Part shown: positions 25,256-34,708 of the stretch, one piece after another | Position numbering within the stretch: position 1 is the stretch's first letter | Layout of the letters: every line of letters starts with the position of its first letter | Assembly (NCBI RefSeq): GCF_001613005.1 | Contig: NZ_BDBN01000002.1 | Coordinates: forward strand, 62,001-126,000 | Length of the DNA stretch: 64,000 bases | Source of the DNA: Nocardia nova NBRC 15556 | Lineage (GTDB): Bacteria > Actinomycetota > Actinomycetes > Mycobacteriales > Mycobacteriaceae | Direction of reading: 5' to 3' | Notes under the pieces: model-generated | What the model was told of the DNA's origin: nothing | The model's input: the letters and a program-made list of their open reading frames with translations, nothing else | Database searches by the model: none | Translations under genes and position numbers: made by a program

Positions 25256-27727
25256 TCAGGAGGTTCGGGGCACCGCGATCTCGAGCACACCCTGCCGCAG
25301 CAGATCGTCGATCCGGTCCTCGTCGAGGCCGAGCAGATCCTCAGCGATCCGGCGGGTCTGCTCCCCGAGCAACGGCGCCGGTCCATACGGCGGCTCAGCC
25401 ACAGGGTCGGCGTGAATCTGCACGTTCTCCAGCACATACGGCTCACGCCCGCGGGGATGACGTTCTTCGCGGAACGCGCCCCGCTGCTTGCAGTAGGCCC
25501 AATCGGGCAGATCGGCGCCGCGCAGCATCGCACCGGCGGGAACGCCCGCCTCCTGCAGCAACTTCATCGCATCCGAAGGTGCGTGCTCGCGTGTCCATTT
25601 CGCGAGCGCGGTGTCGATGCGGTCCCGCTGCGCGTGGCGACCGGCAGCGGTGGACAGCGCCTCGTCGTCCAGCAGGTCGGTGCGCCCGATCGCCGAGCAC
25701 AGTGCGGCCCAATCCGTATCGTCGCGGACCGTGACGGCGAGCCACTCGTCGTCGCCGGCAGCCGGGAACAGCCCCCACGGCGCATCCCGCTCGAGAACAT
25801 CCGCCTGCGGTAGCCCGCCTTCGAGCAGGTGACCGGCCGCGATCACGGGGGCGAAGTGACCGAGCATCACCTCGGACTGGGCGACACTGACCGACCCGCC
25901 GAGCCGGGTGCGTTCCCGGCGGATCAGCAGAGCCAACGCGCCCAGCGCACCGATACGAGCGCAGACATGGTCGGGATATACCGTGATCGCGTCACTGAAG
26001 GAACCCGGATCATCCGGATAGACCCACCGAGCGGTGCAGCCGGTGGCCGCGCGCACCAACGGGCCGTAGCCCAGGCGGCGCGACCACGGGCCGGTGGGCC
26101 CGAACGCGGAACTGTCGACGACCACGATTCCGGGATTCACGTCTTCGAGTGAGCCGTAATCCAGTCCGAGCGAATTCATTACGCCCGGTTTGAAATTCGT
26201 CAATACGATATCGGCGGAGCGAACCAGTTGCCGGACCAGTTTCTGGCCGGCGGGGTTGCGCAGATCGATTCCGATGCTGCGCTTGTTGCGGTGCCCGGCC
26301 GCGAAACCCGGCGTCATCCCGGCTGGGCCCTGGGCGCCTCGCGCACCGTCGATGAAGGCGGAATTCTCGATCTTGATGACATCGGCACCGAGATCGCCGA
26401 ACAGCCGGCCGGTGTCACCACCCACCACGATCACGCCGAAATCGAGGACTCGGATATCGTCGAGCGGCAACCCCGGACGAGTGCGGGGGCGGGCGGCCAG
26501 GATGTCGCCTCGCGGTCGTTGTTCTGCTGTGGTCTCCGGTGGGGTGTCTACCCAGGCCCGCGCACCGTCGATTTCCATGGCCCCCGCCGGCACCGGCACG
26601 ATCACACCGGGCGCCAGTTCGACCTCACGCAGGAAGCCCCGTGACCTGATCTGCTCGGTGGCCAGTGCCTCGTCCGGCGTCAGCACGCTCGCCGTGGGGA
26701 CCCCGTATTCCTGTCCCTGCTGCTCGAGTTCCGTCCGCGTCTTGTCTGCGAAGTGCCGCCCGATGGCAGGCAACAGGTCCGGTGATTTGAATCGGACCAG
26801 GAGCTTGTCGTACTTCGGGTCCGCGAATTCCTGCGGGCGTCCCATCCACTCGAACATGCCACGCCACTGCCGCTGGGCCAGTACGCAGATCCGTACGAAC
26901 CCGTCCTTGCACGCGATGATGGGGTACTTGTACCGCTCGTCCGCACGACCCCGCGGAAGCGAACTCAGCGGTACTCCGGCCGACGCGCTCCCAGTCATGC
27001 CGTAGGCGGGATCGAGTGCTTGCATCGCACCGTCGAGTACGGAGAAATCGATCCGGCACCCCGATCCGGTGCGCAGCCGGTCGACATACATGCTCAGCGC
27101 CTCGAACGCCGCCTGGGCGGCTGCGACGTCATAGGGCAGCTCCCCTGGCGGCATCAGCGGGGCCCGGCCAGGGAGGCCGGAGCGGGACAACTCACTGGTG
27201 AGGGCATGGATGACCGGTGTGGTGGCCTGCCATCGGCTGAAGTCGTTGTCACGGCCGAAGTCACTGATGGACAGCACCACGAGCGACGGATGAGTTGTGG
27301 TGATCTCCGGTATCGCGAGTGTGGCTTCGGCGGAACTACCCGGCGCCGTGTTCTCGATCAGGATGTCCGATGCGGCAAGCACCTTCTCCCATTCCGAGCG
27401 CCCGGCATCGGTGGCCGGATCGATCGTGACCGCGCCGGCTCCACGCGCGGCAATCGCACTGCCGAGCGCGATCCCGCCGACCACTGGACCGAAGCCGGAG
27501 TCGTCGGTGACGCCGGCGAGCCGAACCCTGACGACCGTTGCGCCCAGATCGATGAGGAGGCGGCCGACGCCCTGCATGGGCCCGGACACGAGGTCCACGA
27601 CTCGGACTCCGAGCAGCGGCGGATCGTAGCTGGGGGTGATGTCGCTCAAGGCCAACTCCCATGTCGGTTCGTACGAGATGTTTTGCCCGAGAGCCTGTTC
27701 GGCGATGGCGTCCGATGCGGCAACCAC
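25256..27727 (-). CDS. Tandem CaiB/BaiF CoA-transferase
   Basis: About 823 residues comprising two class III CoA-transferase units. The first (about 35-400) is divergent: LGVRVVDLVSGPMQGVGRLLI has lost the usual GPYA-type loop, though an Asp remains in PYDVAAAQAAFEAL. The second (about 420-800) is more canonical, with IRVLDFGVIVVGGDTGRLF, KRSIGIDLRNPAGQ and catalytic-position Asp in VYPDHVCARIGALGAL. Start GTG at 27727 has no clear ribosome site; a TTG near 27649 after GGGAG is an alternative. Divergent from the acyl-CoA dehydrogenase pair. It likely makes an acyl-CoA for that pair; whether both units are active is unclear. Confidence 0.87.
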   Translation of the reverse strand: MVAASDAIAEQALGQNISYEPTWELALSDITPSYDPPLLGVRVVDLVSGPMQGVGRLLIDLGATVVRVRLAGVTDDSGFGPVVGGIALGSAIAARGAGAVTIDPATDAGRSEWEKVLAASDILIENTAPGSSAEATLAIPEITTTHPSLVVLSISDFGRDNDFSRWQATTPVIHALTSELSRSGLPGRAPLMPPGELPYDVAAAQAAFEALSMYVDRLRTGSGCRIDFSVLDGAMQALDPAYGMTGSASAGVPLSSLPRGRADERYKYPIIACKDGFVRICVLAQRQWRGMFEWMGRPQEFADPKYDKLLVRFKSPDLLPAIGRHFADKTRTELEQQGQEYGVPTASVLTPDEALATEQIRSRGFLREVELAPGVIVPVPAGAMEIDGARAWVDTPPETTAEQRPRGDILAARPRTRPGLPLDDIRVLDFGVIVVGGDTGRLFGDLGADVIKIENSAFIDGARGAQGPAGMTPGFAAGHRNKRSIGIDLRNPAGQKLVRQLVRSADIVLTNFKPGVMNSLGLDYGSLEDVNPGIVVVDSSAFGPTGPWSRRLGYGPLVRAATGCTARWVYPDDPGSFSDAITVYPDHVCARIGALGALALLIRRERTRLGGSVSVAQSEVMLGHFAPVIAAGHLLEGGLPQADVLERDAPWGLFPAAGDDEWLAVTVRDDTDWAALCSAIGRTDLLDDEALSTAAGRHAQRDRIDTALAKWTREHAPSDAMKLLQEAGVPAGAMLRGADLPDWAYCKQRGAFREERHPRGREPYVLENVQIHADPVAEPPYGPAPLLGEQTRRIAEDLLGLDEDRIDDLLRQGVLEIAVPRTS

Positions 27728-27904
27728 GGGCTGTACTACCGATGCTGGTGCCGGAGAACCGAGTTGTACATCACAGATAAGGACACCGGCACATGTCCCG
27801 TCGGCTCATCTGTCCGTGAGCGGGCCGGTCGTTTACGGCTCGCTCGGATGGTGAGAGCGTCGAGGACGAGCAGCACGACGAAGTGACGAATTCGAGAGGG
27901 CAGC

Positions 27905-29134
27905 ATGACGAAAGCCGAAGGGCCACCGACAACACCACACACCCTTGCCGAGGAGGTCCGTTCCTGGCTGGCGGACAATTGGCACGGTACCGACGACAGC
28001 GCCTGGCGCGCCCGCGTCGTCGAGTCGGGGTGGGCGGCGCCGACCTGGCCCAGCGATTCGTTCGGCCGCGGGCTGTCCCGGCCGGACGCGAAGACGGTAC
28101 GCGACGAATTCCGCGCCGCCGGCGCACGCGGGGCCGCCGTCGAGCACCGGGGTTTCACCGCACTCGCGGGAAACACGATCGTCGAGTTCGGCTCGGCGCA
28201 GATGAAGCGCGACATTCTGCCGAAACTCCTGTCCGGGGAATGGAGCCGCGGTTGCCTGCTGTACAGCGAGCCGAGCAACGGGTCGGACCTGGCCGGGCTA
28301 CAGACCCGCGCCGACCAGCACGACGATGTGTTCATCGTCAACGGTCAGAAGATCTGGACAACCGGCGGCCATGAGGCCGATTGCGCGCTGCTGCTCGCCC
28401 GCACCGACTGGGACCGGCCCAAGCACGCCGGCATCAGCTTCTTCATCATTCCCATGGACCTGCCCGGGATCGAGGTTCGCCCGATCAAGCAGATGACCGG
28501 CGAATCGGATTTCAACGAAGTCTTCCTCACCGACGTCCGTGTCCCGGCAAGCGCGCTCATCGGCGAACTGAACGACGGCTGGCGAGTGCTGCAGACAGCA
28601 CTCAAGGAAGAGCGCCGCACGATGGGCTTCGAGATCGGAGCGCCCACACGCGATGACAATGCTCGACCCGCGATCTTCACCGCATCCGATGACCTGGTCG
28701 CCGCGGCTCGGGCGGCCGGCAAACTCGGCGACGAGGCCGTCCGGCAGGAGATCATGCGCATCCACTCCTGGCGGCTGGTGAACGACTGGAACGCCGTTCG
28801 GGCGAAAAAACAGATCGAAGCGGGCGGAGGTTCCTCGTTGGCCTCACTGGGCAAGCTCGCGAAATCACGGATTCTGCACTCCGCCTGGGGCCTTCGCTTC
28901 CGGTTGCTGGGTGCGCGCGGACTTCTCTACGACGAGAGCGACAAACAAGCCTACGAGGTCGACCATCAAATGATGTGGTCGTTCATCAATTCGATCGGCG
29001 GCGGCACCGACCAGATTCAACGCAACATCATCGGCGAGCGCATCCTCGGGCTGCCGAAGGGCCACGAGCCCGACCGGGGCGTGCCGTTCCGGGACGTACG
29101 CAAGGGCGGCACCGCCGTGCAGGACGGGAACTAG
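27905..29134 (+). CDS. Acyl-CoA dehydrogenase, subunit with C-terminal GGTxxI motif
   Basis: 409 residues. Contains YSEPSNGSDLAGL and NGQKIWTTGGH, the FAD/substrate region, and INSIGGGTDQIQRNIIGERILG at the C-terminus. It lacks the RxQFG segment that normally contacts FAD of the neighbouring subunit. That segment is found in the next gene, so the two probably form an alpha2beta2 heterotetramer like mycobacterial FadE26/27 or FadE28/29. ATG start with GAGAGGG. The partner starts four bases after this stop. Confidence 0.92.
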   Translation: MTKAEGPPTTPHTLAEEVRSWLADNWHGTDDSAWRARVVESGWAAPTWPSDSFGRGLSRPDAKTVRDEFRAAGARGAAVEHRGFTALAGNTIVEFGSAQMKRDILPKLLSGEWSRGCLLYSEPSNGSDLAGLQTRADQHDDVFIVNGQKIWTTGGHEADCALLLARTDWDRPKHAGISFFIIPMDLPGIEVRPIKQMTGESDFNEVFLTDVRVPASALIGELNDGWRVLQTALKEERRTMGFEIGAPTRDDNARPAIFTASDDLVAAARAAGKLGDEAVRQEIMRIHSWRLVNDWNAVRAKKQIEAGGGSSLASLGKLAKSRILHSAWGLRFRLLGARGLLYDESDKQAYEVDHQMMWSFINSIGGGTDQIQRNIIGERILGLPKGHEPDRGVPFRDVRKGGTAVQDGN

Positions 29135-29138
29135 GAGA

Positions 29139-30260
29139 ATGACGTTGTTCGCAACATTCACCGACGAGCAGAACCAGTTACGCGCGCTCGTTCGCGAATA
29201 CGTGCGGGAAAAGTCGCCCGAGACGGAGGTGCGCCGGCTCATGGCCACCGACGAGGGGTACGACCCCGTGATATGGACCCAGATGGCACGCGATCTCGGA
29301 CTGCAGGGTCTCGCGATTCCGGAGCAGTACGGCGGTCAGGGCGCCGGCTGGATCGAACTGGGCATCGTGCTGGAGGAGACCGGACGCGCACTGCTGTGCG
29401 CCCCCTTCTTCTCGACGGTGGTGCTGGCCGCCACCACCCTGCTCGAGTCGGGCGACGAAGAAGCCAAGGAGCAGTACCTTCCCGCGATCGCCGACGGGTC
29501 GCTGATCGCCACGGTTGCTCTGATCGTGGATCACGGATGCTGGAACCCCGACGACGTCACGGTGCGCGCGACACACGACCCCGACGGCTGGACCTTGAAC
29601 GGTACCCAGCCCTACGTCCTCGACGGTGCGCACGCCCAGCTGATCATCGTGCCCGCCCGCACCGCAACCGGCATTTCACTGTTCGCGATCGATACCACCG
29701 GCAGTGCGATCGTCCGCACGCCGTCCATCACCCTGGACCAGACCCGCAAGCTCGCGGTGGTGGAGCTGGACTCGACCCCGGCACGCCTGATCGGCGCCGA
29801 AGGCGGCGGCCGGCAGGTGCTGGAACGGGTGCTGGATTTCGCCGCCGTCGCACTGGCCGCCGAGCAGGTCGGCGGCGCCGAGGCCGCGTTGGACATGTCG
29901 ACCGCCTACCTCAAGACACGCGTGCAGTTCGGTCAGGTGATCGGCGCCTTCCAAGCCCTCAAGCACATGGCCGCCGACGTCCTGATCGAAGTCGAGTCCG
30001 CGAAGTCAGCCGCCTACTACGCGCTGGCCGCGGCAGCTGCGGACAACGAGGAACTGCCCGCGGCGGCGGCGCTGGCCCGAGCCTATTGCAGCGAAGCGTT
30101 CGTCACCGCGGCGCACCAGAACATCCAATTCCACGGGGGCATGGGCTTCACCTGGGAAGTGCCCGCCCACCTGTATTTCAAGCGCGCGCGATCATCGGAA
30201 CTGCTGCTCGGCGACGCCGGCACGCACCGCGCCAGATTGGCCCAGCGGATCGGTATTTAG
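29139..30260 (+). CDS. Acyl-CoA dehydrogenase, subunit with RxQFG motif
   Basis: 373 residues. Carries TRVQFGQVIGAFQALKHMAAD and IQFHGGMGFTWEVPAHLYFKRA but lacks the C-terminal GGTxxI segment. It is the complement of the preceding gene product; together they recreate the content of the fused 713-residue enzyme near 8.3-10.4 kb. ATG with TAGGAG that overlaps the upstream stop region, so translation is coupled. A strong hairpin follows. Confidence 0.92.
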   Translation: MTLFATFTDEQNQLRALVREYVREKSPETEVRRLMATDEGYDPVIWTQMARDLGLQGLAIPEQYGGQGAGWIELGIVLEETGRALLCAPFFSTVVLAATTLLESGDEEAKEQYLPAIADGSLIATVALIVDHGCWNPDDVTVRATHDPDGWTLNGTQPYVLDGAHAQLIIVPARTATGISLFAIDTTGSAIVRTPSITLDQTRKLAVVELDSTPARLIGAEGGGRQVLERVLDFAAVALAAEQVGGAEAALDMSTAYLKTRVQFGQVIGAFQALKHMAADVLIEVESAKSAAYYALAAAAADNEELPAAAALARAYCSEAFVTAAHQNIQFHGGMGFTWEVPAHLYFKRARSSELLLGDAGTHRARLAQRIGI

Positions 30261-30316
30261 CAGCCATCGCCTAAGGTCTCGAGCCGTAGCGGCGCGAACC
30301 GCCGACTGTGACCGAA

Positions 30317-30349
30317 TCGCGGCGCGGCACAGAGTTTGTCGCGCCGCGA
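30317..30349 (+). terminator. Hairpin terminator in a 309-base intergenic gap
   Basis: TCGCGGCGCG pairs with CGCGCCGCGA around a 13-base loop whose ends can extend the stem by three pairs. It follows the acyl-CoA dehydrogenase pair. The rest of the gap (30261-30569) holds no convincing gene; AT-rich promoter sequence and an operator-like dyad occupy its 3' part. Confidence 0.7.
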
Positions 30350-30515
30350 GCACCGAGGGCATCGTTCGGCACATGACCCGCCCAACTCTCGACGATCGAC
30401 TCTCTCAGCCCATATTTGTCAGAGTAGTCAAAGTCAGCCGAACACATCTATATCCAGCTTACAGTGGGGACTTAACCAGACGAGCCTGTCGAATGCACCG
30501 CCGGGAAGCAGCGTT

Positions 30516-30533
30516 TTTGACTATATTGTCAAA
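30516..30533. promoter_or_regulatory. TTTGAC-N6-GTCAAA operator candidate upstream of Rieske oxygenase
   Basis: A perfect inverted repeat with an AT-rich six-base spacer (TATATT), 37 bases before the Rieske oxygenase ATG. The dyad CTGAC-N6-GTCAA at 57311-57326 has the same half-site and spacing, and related half-sites occur near 51640-51667. A dimeric regulator shared by three catabolic units is the simplest reading. Confidence 0.55.
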
Positions 30534-30569
30534 CGATGACATGGTAGGCGTATTCGAAAGGAGTCCGAG

Positions 30570-31574
30570 ATGACCGAACTTCCGTCGGCTCGGCCCACGG
30601 GCTGGTTCCAGGTCGCTTGGTCTGCGGACCTCGGGGACGGCGAGGTCAAGGCCCTGCACTATTTCGGCACCGAACTCGTGGCATTCCGCGGAAACGATTG
30701 CCATGTACGGGTTCTCGACGCCCACTGTCGGCATGTGGGCGCTCATCTGGGCCACGGTGGGTGCGTGGTGGGCGATGATATTCAGTGTCCCTTCCACGGG
30801 TGGAGATGGAACGGCGAGGGGCGCAATACGCACATTCCGTACCACGACAAGCCCAACCGGGTCCGGCGCGTGCGGGCGTGGCCGGTCACCGAACGCAACG
30901 AGTCGATCTACATCTGGCACGATTCCGAGGGCAGGCCGCCGAGCTGGGAAGTCCCCGACGCATTCCCCGCGCTCGGCGACCACATTGCCCGCGTCGACTA
31001 TTTTCCACTCACCGAACAGGCTCGGTCGCGCCACGCCGGAGTTCACGTCCACCCTCAGGTGATCGCCGAAAATGCCGTCGACCCTTGGCATTTCAGGTTC
31101 GTACACCACACTCCCCACGCACCGGTCGTGCTCCGCGAGACCGTCCAGGGCGCGCGCTGGCAGTCCAAGGTCGGATTCGGACGTCGCTGGAGCGACGGCG
31201 TGGACAGGGCCGAAGATACGTCGAATACGATCGAAATTCTGTGGTCGGGCATCGGTCTGAGCTTCAACGGCGAGGTCACCGCCGACGGAATCCGGGTTAT
31301 CGCAATCTGCCCCACACCGGTCGACGACACCACCACCGACATCTTCGCCACGTACTGGATCGACAAGGACAACGGACGATACGACGAGCGGCTGGCTCAA
31401 GCCAAACTGGCCCTGCCCGACGACATCGCGATCTGGGAACACCAGAAGTACATGGACCCTCCGGGCCTGGCCCCCTCCGAAGCCGCGGGCTTCCGGCGCC
31501 TGCGCACCTGGGCGACCCGTTTCTACCCCGAAACGGCGCCCGCCGATCCGAACTCCGCCGCCGCGCCGGTGTGA
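30570..31574 (+). CDS. Rieske non-heme iron oxygenase, KshA-like
   Basis: 334 residues. The N-terminal Rieske [2Fe-2S] domain has CRHVGAHLGHGG (Cys-x-His) and CPFHGW (Cys-x2-His) at about 53-80. The C-terminal catalytic domain has ENAVDPWHFRFVHHT, the Asp bridge and two-His part of the mononuclear iron site. Layout resembles KshA-type steroid 9-alpha-hydroxylase and related single-component terminal oxygenases, though shorter. ATG after AAAGGAG. No reductase is adjacent; FprB at 36.8 kb or a distant KshB-type protein could supply electrons. Substrate unknown, probably a ring compound. A DoxX gene follows. Confidence 0.88.
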   Translation: MTELPSARPTGWFQVAWSADLGDGEVKALHYFGTELVAFRGNDCHVRVLDAHCRHVGAHLGHGGCVVGDDIQCPFHGWRWNGEGRNTHIPYHDKPNRVRRVRAWPVTERNESIYIWHDSEGRPPSWEVPDAFPALGDHIARVDYFPLTEQARSRHAGVHVHPQVIAENAVDPWHFRFVHHTPHAPVVLRETVQGARWQSKVGFGRRWSDGVDRAEDTSNTIEILWSGIGLSFNGEVTADGIRVIAICPTPVDDTTTDIFATYWIDKDNGRYDERLAQAKLALPDDIAIWEHQKYMDPPGLAPSEAAGFRRLRTWATRFYPETAPADPNSAAAPV

Positions 31575-31622
31575 GCGCGCATCCGGAAGCCCGAGGCGCA
31601 CGATATTTCAACGAGGAAGCAT

Positions 31623-32180
31623 ATGACCGCACTGCATCGCACCAGCTCCGACCGGTCCGCGGATATCGCCGCGATCGCGCTGCGCGCCACGCTCGGACCG
31701 ATGCTCATTGCACACGGCTGGAACAAGATCGCCGGCCCCGGCGGCATCGAGGGCACGACACGCTGGTTCGGCTCCCTCGGCCTGCGACCGGCCGCCGTAC
31801 ACGCCCGGACGGCCGCAGCCGGGGAGATCGCCGCGGGCACGGGACTCGTTCTCGGACTGGCTAATCCGCTGCCGGCGGCGGCGACGGTCGGCCTCATGTC
31901 GGTCGCCGCCGCGACCGATCATCGGGGCAAAGGATTCTTCGTATTCAAAGGCGGATGGGAATACGTCGGCGTGGTTGCCGGGACGGCGGTCGCGCTTGCC
32001 GGCTTGGGTCACGGCAGGTTCTCCATCGACGGGCTCCGCGGACGCCGGCGTAGCGGGCTGCGGTCCGCCGTGGCAGCTGCGGCGCTGGGCTCCGCGGCGG
32101 CCGGAGCGCTGCTGACGCTGTGCTACCGACCCGCACCGCCGGACAACGCAGCAGCTGACGTCGCCGCGGCAGATTCCTGA
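31623..32180 (+). CDS. DoxX-family membrane protein
   Basis: 185 residues with about four hydrophobic segments. The N-terminal segment ATLGPMLIAHGWNKI and the following EIAAGTGLVLGLANPLPAAAT are typical of DoxX. Family members are membrane partners in redox or thiosulfate/quinone chemistry and in actinobacterial oxidative stress complexes; many are uncharacterised. ATG after GAGGAAG, 48 bases after the Rieske gene, so co-transcription is likely. Confidence 0.82.
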   Translation: MTALHRTSSDRSADIAAIALRATLGPMLIAHGWNKIAGPGGIEGTTRWFGSLGLRPAAVHARTAAAGEIAAGTGLVLGLANPLPAAATVGLMSVAAATDHRGKGFFVFKGGWEYVGVVAGTAVALAGLGHGRFSIDGLRGRRRSGLRSAVAAAALGSAAAGALLTLCYRPAPPDNAAADVAAADS

Positions 32181-32281
32181 GCCGAACCAGGTCGCCTCCG
32201 GACCACTTCTCGACACTGCCCAATTTTTAGTAAGATAATTGCGTTCATCTTGCTGATAAACGCGGAGGGTTGAGTTAGTCT

Positions 32282-34708
32282 GTGCCGGTGTTCAAGGCCA
32301 AACTCGGTGTCCGAGGCCAAATTCTGTCGATCGCATTGGTGCCGAGCTTGGCGCTGTTACTCGTCGGGATGTGGGTGGCCGCCTCGCTTCTGATACAGGG
32401 TCGCCACGCCGAAAACTGGGCAGCAGAGATCGACCGGAATACCGCGCCCGGTATGGAGTTCGCCGTCCAAGCGCAGGACGAACGACGACTGACACTGCTC
32501 GAGATCGGCGGCGACACGCAGCACGCCGGCGAGCTCACGGCCCAGCGAGCGCGCGTGGACGGCGCGATCCAGACGATCATCGCCGCCGGTCAGCGCATCA
32601 GCAGCATGGACGGCAGCTTCGACGGCGCCCTGGACGCGGCCCGATCGCTCACCTCCCAGCTACCGACTGTTCGCCAGCGCGCCGATGCCGGAACATTGTC
32701 CGCCGACGAGGCGTACTCCTATTTCAACCGTCTCACCCAGGTGGCGGCGGGTGGAATGGAACTGCTGACCAGAGCGGCACCGACTTCGGAGACAGCGGCC
32801 GAGGAATCCAACGCGGCCAGGCTCTTTCACGCCGCCGAGGCGATGTCGAAAGGCAATGCGCTCGCCGCGGCCGCAGTCATCGGCAATGGCCTGTCGGCCG
32901 AACAGCTCCTCGAATACAGCCGCCAGATCGGCTTCTACCGAAGCGAGATCGCCAATCTCGAACCGCAGCTCAACCCCGGGGCGCAAGCAACCTTACGGAC
33001 TCTGACCAAGAGCGATCCGTGGCGACGGCTCGCGACGATGGAGGACGCCCTCATACAACGCGGCGTCTCCCAGCAATCGCCGTCGGCAACCAGCGCCAAG
33101 GCCCATGACACGAGCGAGCCCGCTCCGCTTCCCCTGAGCGTGGCCGACTGGCAAGATGCGGCCGCGCAGGTCGGCAATACGCTGATCGACCTGTGGCAGA
33201 ACCAGAACCACTACGCCCTGCGGTCGGCGACCGATCACGGCAAAGTCACCGCCCGCAATTCGCTGCTGGGCGGCGGGGCGGTACTGGTGATCTCCGTGGT
33301 CGCCTTCCTGATCGCGGCCGGGCTGGCGACCCGCACCATCCGGCGCCTGCGCCGGCTACGCCAGGAAACGCTCGCGCTCGCCGACGACCAACTCCCCCGG
33401 ATCACCGAACAGCTCCATACGGGCCGCACGGTCGACCTCGACACCGACATCTTGCGGCTCGATTTCGGCACCGACGAGGTGGGTCAGGTCGCCGAGGCGT
33501 TCAACCGCGCGCAGATGGCGGCGGTCACCGCGGCAGTCTCGGAGGCCAGAACCCGGACGGCGGTCAACGCGCTGTTCCTCAATATCGCCTATCGCAGCCA
33601 GCTGGTGATCCACCGCCAGCTGGAAGTGCTCGACCAAGCCGAACGCGAGCTCGAAGATCCCGTCCAGTTGGAGCTGCTGTTCAAACTCGACCACCTGGCC
33701 ACCCGGGAGCGGCGTAACGCGGAGAATCTCATCATTCTGGGCGGGGGTCAGCCCGGCCGCCAGTGGCGCAACCCGGTCCCGTTACTCGACCTGGTACGCA
33801 GCGCGGTCGCCGAAACCGAGGACTACGCCCGCGTGCAGGTCGGCCGTGTCCCCGACGGATCGGTGGCCGGCACCGCCGTCGCCGACCTCGTCCACCTGCT
33901 GGCTGAGCTGATGGACAATGCGACGTCCTTCTCCCCGCCCGGATCCACAGTCGAGGTCACCGGCAATGTCGTGGGTAAGGGCATCCTGGTCGAGGTCTCC
34001 GACCAAGGTCTGGGCATGGCGGCCGACGACCTCCAGCGGACTAACGAAACCCTCTCCAACCCACCGGATTTCAGTGTGACGAGCCTGTCGGATGATTCTC
34101 GGCTCGGACTGTTCGTGGTCGCACTGCTGGCGGCCAGGCACAACATCTCGGTGCGCCTGGCCGAATCGCACTACGGCGGCATTCGAGCCATCGTGGTCAT
34201 CCCGTCCCAGCTGATCGCCACCGAGGCGGCGCACAACGATCATCGGCCGACCGGCCCGGTCGCGCCGCCCATCGCAGCCGGGCATGGTGATACCTGGGCC
34301 GCCGTTCCTGCGGGACCGGCCGCGACCGCCCGGGCCGATCTCGCACCGTCCCCTCAGGTACCAGCGCGCCGCCCGGCGTCCCCGGATCAATACACCGCCG
34401 CGGCCTACCCGGCGCCGGATCCCGGTCCCGGACCGAGCCCGGTGTCGCCGTCGTTCCACGATCCGTCCCCCGCCCGTCCGCACGGCGCCGACAAGCCGCC
34501 GCTGCCGCGCCGACGCCGCCAGCAGAGCCTGGCGCCGGAATTGGCCCAGGCACCGGCCCCGTCCACCTCGCGCGCCGCCGACCCGCCGCCGCGCCCGCGG
34601 TCCGCCGATCAAGCACGAAATCTGATGTCGGCCATCGAGAACGGCACGCGCCAAGGCCGCCGGCGGCGCCCCGACACCGCCCCCTACGAACCCGAAGGCT
34701 CCCAATGA
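32282..34708 (+). CDS. cvnA: Conservon sensor kinase-like ATPase (CvnA type)
   Basis: 808 residues. One N-terminal membrane segment (about 12-36) and a second near 325-350 flank an extracellular helical sensor region. HAMP-like sequence follows. A HATPase domain (about 500-645) has the N box ELMDNATSFSPPGSTVEV near 541 and SDQGLGMAADDL, but no clear HisKA phospho-acceptor. The last ~160 residues are a Pro/Ala-rich disordered tail. This is the membrane anchor of the four-gene conservon known from Streptomyces, where the products form a receptor-G-protein-like complex. GTG start with GGAGGG 12-15 bases upstream. ATGA overlap with the next gene. Confidence 0.88.
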   Translation: MPVFKAKLGVRGQILSIALVPSLALLLVGMWVAASLLIQGRHAENWAAEIDRNTAPGMEFAVQAQDERRLTLLEIGGDTQHAGELTAQRARVDGAIQTIIAAGQRISSMDGSFDGALDAARSLTSQLPTVRQRADAGTLSADEAYSYFNRLTQVAAGGMELLTRAAPTSETAAEESNAARLFHAAEAMSKGNALAAAAVIGNGLSAEQLLEYSRQIGFYRSEIANLEPQLNPGAQATLRTLTKSDPWRRLATMEDALIQRGVSQQSPSATSAKAHDTSEPAPLPLSVADWQDAAAQVGNTLIDLWQNQNHYALRSATDHGKVTARNSLLGGGAVLVISVVAFLIAAGLATRTIRRLRRLRQETLALADDQLPRITEQLHTGRTVDLDTDILRLDFGTDEVGQVAEAFNRAQMAAVTAAVSEARTRTAVNALFLNIAYRSQLVIHRQLEVLDQAERELEDPVQLELLFKLDHLATRERRNAENLIILGGGQPGRQWRNPVPLLDLVRSAVAETEDYARVQVGRVPDGSVAGTAVADLVHLLAELMDNATSFSPPGSTVEVTGNVVGKGILVEVSDQGLGMAADDLQRTNETLSNPPDFSVTSLSDDSRLGLFVVALLAARHNISVRLAESHYGGIRAIVVIPSQLIATEAAHNDHRPTGPVAPPIAAGHGDTWAAVPAGPAATARADLAPSPQVPARRPASPDQYTAAAYPAPDPGPGPSPVSPSFHDPSPARPHGADKPPLPRRRRQQSLAPELAQAPAPSTSRAADPPPRPRSADQARNLMSAIENGTRQGRRRRPDTAPYEPEGSQ

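Noticed and set aside
30373..30573. A small plus-strand frame in the 309-base gap before the Rieske gene.
   Set aside because: Weak start, atypical composition and it overlaps an operator-like dyad and the Rieske ribosome site.
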